Source: Promicromonospora citrea
GTDB taxonomy: Bacteria; Actinomycetota; Actinomycetes; Actinomycetales; Cellulomonadaceae
Reading direction: 5' to 3'
DNA length: 43,663 nucleotides
Assembly (NCBI RefSeq): GCF_013004695.1
Contig: NZ_JABEMG010000026.1
Coordinates: 1 to 43,663, forward strand
The notes beneath the pieces were generated by a model that had not been told where the DNA came from, ran no database searches, and saw nothing but the letters and a program-made list of their open reading frames with translations. A program made the position numbers and the translations under genes. Of the stretch, positions 42,295 to 43,663 are shown piece after piece (position 1 is the first letter of the stretch; every line of letters begins with the position of its first letter).

Positions 42295-43575
42295 TCAGGC
42301 CGCCGCCTCGTCGCGGTTCGGGTTCTCGAAGGCCTCCGCCATGAGCGCGATCTCCTCGCTCGGCAGCCCCATCTCGCGCGCGACCCGCGTCCAGCCCGCC
42401 GTCGCCGCGGCCACCTCGGCGAGCACCCCGCGGGCGTCGTCGGGCCGCAGGCCGTACGAGTCGGACGTCGCCAGCAGCTCGCGGACGTCGCGGTCGATGC
42501 GGCTGCCGCCGGGCACCAGGGGCGTCGACTCCGCGACCGCGAACGGGTTCGGGTTGACGTCGAACAGCGGCGACAGCGACCACCCGTCGGCCCGGCGCAG
42601 GAAGCCGTGGTTCTTCATGTGGTCGTCGACGTTGCGCACGAGCAGCGTGAACGCGACGCGACGGAACAGGTCGTGCCCGTCGGTGGCCGGCCGTCCCGAG
42701 TGGTCGGCCAGGGTCTCCGCCAGCGTCCGGTAGTCGATCACCTCGAAGAACGCCTTCTGCGTGAGGCTGTCCGCCGAGATGAAGCCGATGCGCCGCCCGC
42801 CGGCCGGACCGTCGGGCTCGTCGCGTGCGACGGGGCGCCGGTCGAACCGCCGCGTCAGCAGGATCGAGCGGCCCGGGCCGATCCGGTGCAGGCGCGCGAC
42901 CGGCACCTCGATACCGGCGTCCGACGCGAGCCGCAGCGTGAGGTACTCCCACGCCTGCACGTCCCAGCGGTCGTTGCTCTCGGGCAGCTTGGCCATCCAC
43001 AGGTCGCCGGCCTCGTCCTTGACCGTGGCCTTCGGGCGGGCTCCGCCCATCGACGTCCCCGCGGCGACGAGCAGCCGCACGTCACGGTCGGTCTCCCGGT
43101 GCTGCGCGACGGCGTCGGCCGCCTCGGTGAGCGACGGCAGGTCGACGAGGTCGGGCACCTCGGAGCGCGCGGGGCCCAGGAAGGTGCGGCCGTCGTCGAG
43201 CGAGAAGCGCAGGGCGCCCAGCCGCGTCTCGTCCTGCACGCCGAGCAGGAAGTCGAGCTCGGTGAGCGTGAGGAACCGGCGCCCCTCGGCACGCGCGGCG
43301 CGGCGCTCGGCGTTGAACAGCAGGGTGCGGCCCCACTGGTCGGGCTGGCAGTCGGCGAAGACGCCGAACAGCGGCCGGTCGCTGCCCGACGGGATGTTGC
43401 CGGGCGTGAGCGGCAGCTCGGGGCACAGCGCGTACGCGCCCGGCCGGCGGAGGTACGCGGTGTCGTAGCGGAACGTGCAGCCGACGAGAGCACCGCCGCG
43501 GTTGAGGTGCATGTCGAGGTCACCGGCGTGGACCTGGCCGCCGCCGGGCAGCTCGACCTCGACGTGGATCGCCAA
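42295..43575 (-). CDS. HipA-family Ser/Thr kinase (toxin-like)
   Basis: A 426-residue HipA-type kinase. N-terminal beta domain with [19 protein letters not shown] and [14 protein letters not shown]; phosphate loop [12 protein letters not shown] lysine in LWMAKLPES; catalytic region [17 protein letters not shown]; metal-binding Asp in [11 protein letters not shown]. HipA toxins phosphorylate aminoacyl-tRNA synthetases and pair with a HipB DNA-binding antitoxin, normally just upstream. Only 88 bases remain upstream in the window, and no HTH can be seen there. Start is TTG 43575, supported by an ideal AAGGAGGTGA. Solitary HipA-like kinases also exist. Confidence 0.9.
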   Translation of the reverse strand: MAIHVEVELPGGGQVHAGDLDMHLNRGGALVGCTFRYDTAYLRRPGAYALCPELPLTPGNIPSGSDRPLFGVFADCQPDQWGRTLLFNAERRAARAEGRRFLTLTELDFLLGVQDETRLGALRFSLDDGRTFLGPARSEVPDLVDLPSLTEAADAVAQHRETDRDVRLLVAAGTSMGGARPKATVKDEAGDLWMAKLPESNDRWDVQAWEYLTLRLASDAGIEVPVARLHRIGPGRSILLTRRFDRRPVARDEPDGPAGGRRIGFISADSLTQKAFFEVIDYRTLAETLADHSGRPATDGHDLFRRVAFTLLVRNVDDHMKNHGFLRRADGWSLSPLFDVNPNPFAVAESTPLVPGGSRIDRDVRELLATSDSYGLRPDDARGVLAEVAAATAGWTRVAREMGLPSEEIALMAEAFENPNRDEAAA

Positions 43576-43592
43576 CCGCGTTCACCTCCTTC

Positions 43593-43663
43593 TCAGTGCC
43601 CGGGGCTCATCGGCTGACCCGGACCCGCTGCGGCAGGGCCCGTTCCGCGTGAAACCGGCCCAT
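43593..43663 (-). CDS. Possible 3' end of an upstream gene (antitoxin?), truncated by the window
   Basis: A frame open from the window edge ends at TGA 43595-43593, immediately before the HipA ribosome binding site, encoding about 22 residues ending QPMSPGH. Its position fits a HipB-type antitoxin tail, but the residues are not diagnostic and two other frames are also open for part of the stretch. Confidence 0.2.
   Translation of the reverse strand, partial: GPVSRGTGPAAAGPGQPMSPGH

Noticed and set aside
43608-43663. Small 18-codon frame starting at the ATG on the window edge (minus strand)
   Set aside because: No ribosome binding site can be seen because the window ends, and the residues are uninformative.
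1-43663. tRNA, rRNA, riboswitch, insertion sequence or phage genes
   Set aside because: I looked for typical tRNA arms, transposase or integrase motifs and conserved riboswitch leaders and saw none; a covariance-model scan would be needed for certainty.

Overview
The window is dense, very GC-rich DNA. Its third-codon bias, GTG/TTG starts, 4-bp and 8-bp start/stop overlaps and TTGACG-type promoters indicate an actinobacterium. The mix of extracellular polysaccharidases (CE4-GH10 xylanase, GH87-type alpha-1,3-glucanase), many CUT1 sugar ABC transporters and DUF5107/cellulase-like proteins suggests a plant- or fungus-degrading Micrococcales member of the Cellulomonadaceae/Promicromonosporaceae type. 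That placement is inferred from gene content; no rRNA or marker gene is present.

Layout. (1) 1-9634, plus strand: a carbohydrate locus with a DUF5107-like fragment, a cellulase-like glycosidase, a sugar-binding lipoprotein, two permeases, a GH36 alpha-galactosidase, an aldose-epimerase-like protein, a sugar isomerase and a Gfo/Idh/MocA oxidoreductase. It appears to import and process an alpha-galactoside. (2) 9639-14012: a minus-strand SDR-TetR pair, divergent from a LysR regulator, then a methyltransferase and an MFS exporter. (3) 14009-21753: a LacI-controlled operon with promoter and two palindromic operators, a CUT1 ABC transporter, two consecutive ADP-ribosylglycohydrolase-family proteins and a ribokinase. 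This is the best candidate for an undescribed system: uptake of a ribosylated compound, N-glycosidic cleavage and ribose phosphorylation. The ribokinase is fused in frame to the last ~50 residues of an FtsX-type permease, as if a deletion joined two operons, leaving the ATPase at 21794 without a visible partner. (4) 22635-26258: a secreted multi-modular CE4-GH10-CBM xylanase. (5) 26433-33762: an oligopeptide ABC operon carrying a class I glutamine amidotransferase and a signal-less beta-lactamase-fold serine hydrolase. (6) 33837-35480: an acyl-CoA synthetase-like enzyme. (7) 35591-36847 (minus) kynureninase; 37053-40415 (plus) a GH87-like secreted glucanase; 40538-42275 (minus) an amidohydrolase and tryptophan 2,3-dioxygenase, which with kynureninase would form a tryptophan-to-anthranilate route if the amidohydrolase supplies the formamidase step. 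(8) 42295-43575 (minus): a HipA-family kinase.

Intergenic space is scarce (no gap exceeds about 210 bases) but holds striking DNA structure: a 20-bp perfect hairpin after the xylanase, a 36-bp perfect inverted repeat between the synthetase and kynureninase, and an array of eight 13-mers at exact 16-nt period (three direct, five inverted) between the glucanase and the amidohydrolase. No tRNA, rRNA, CRISPR, insertion sequence or integrase was seen.
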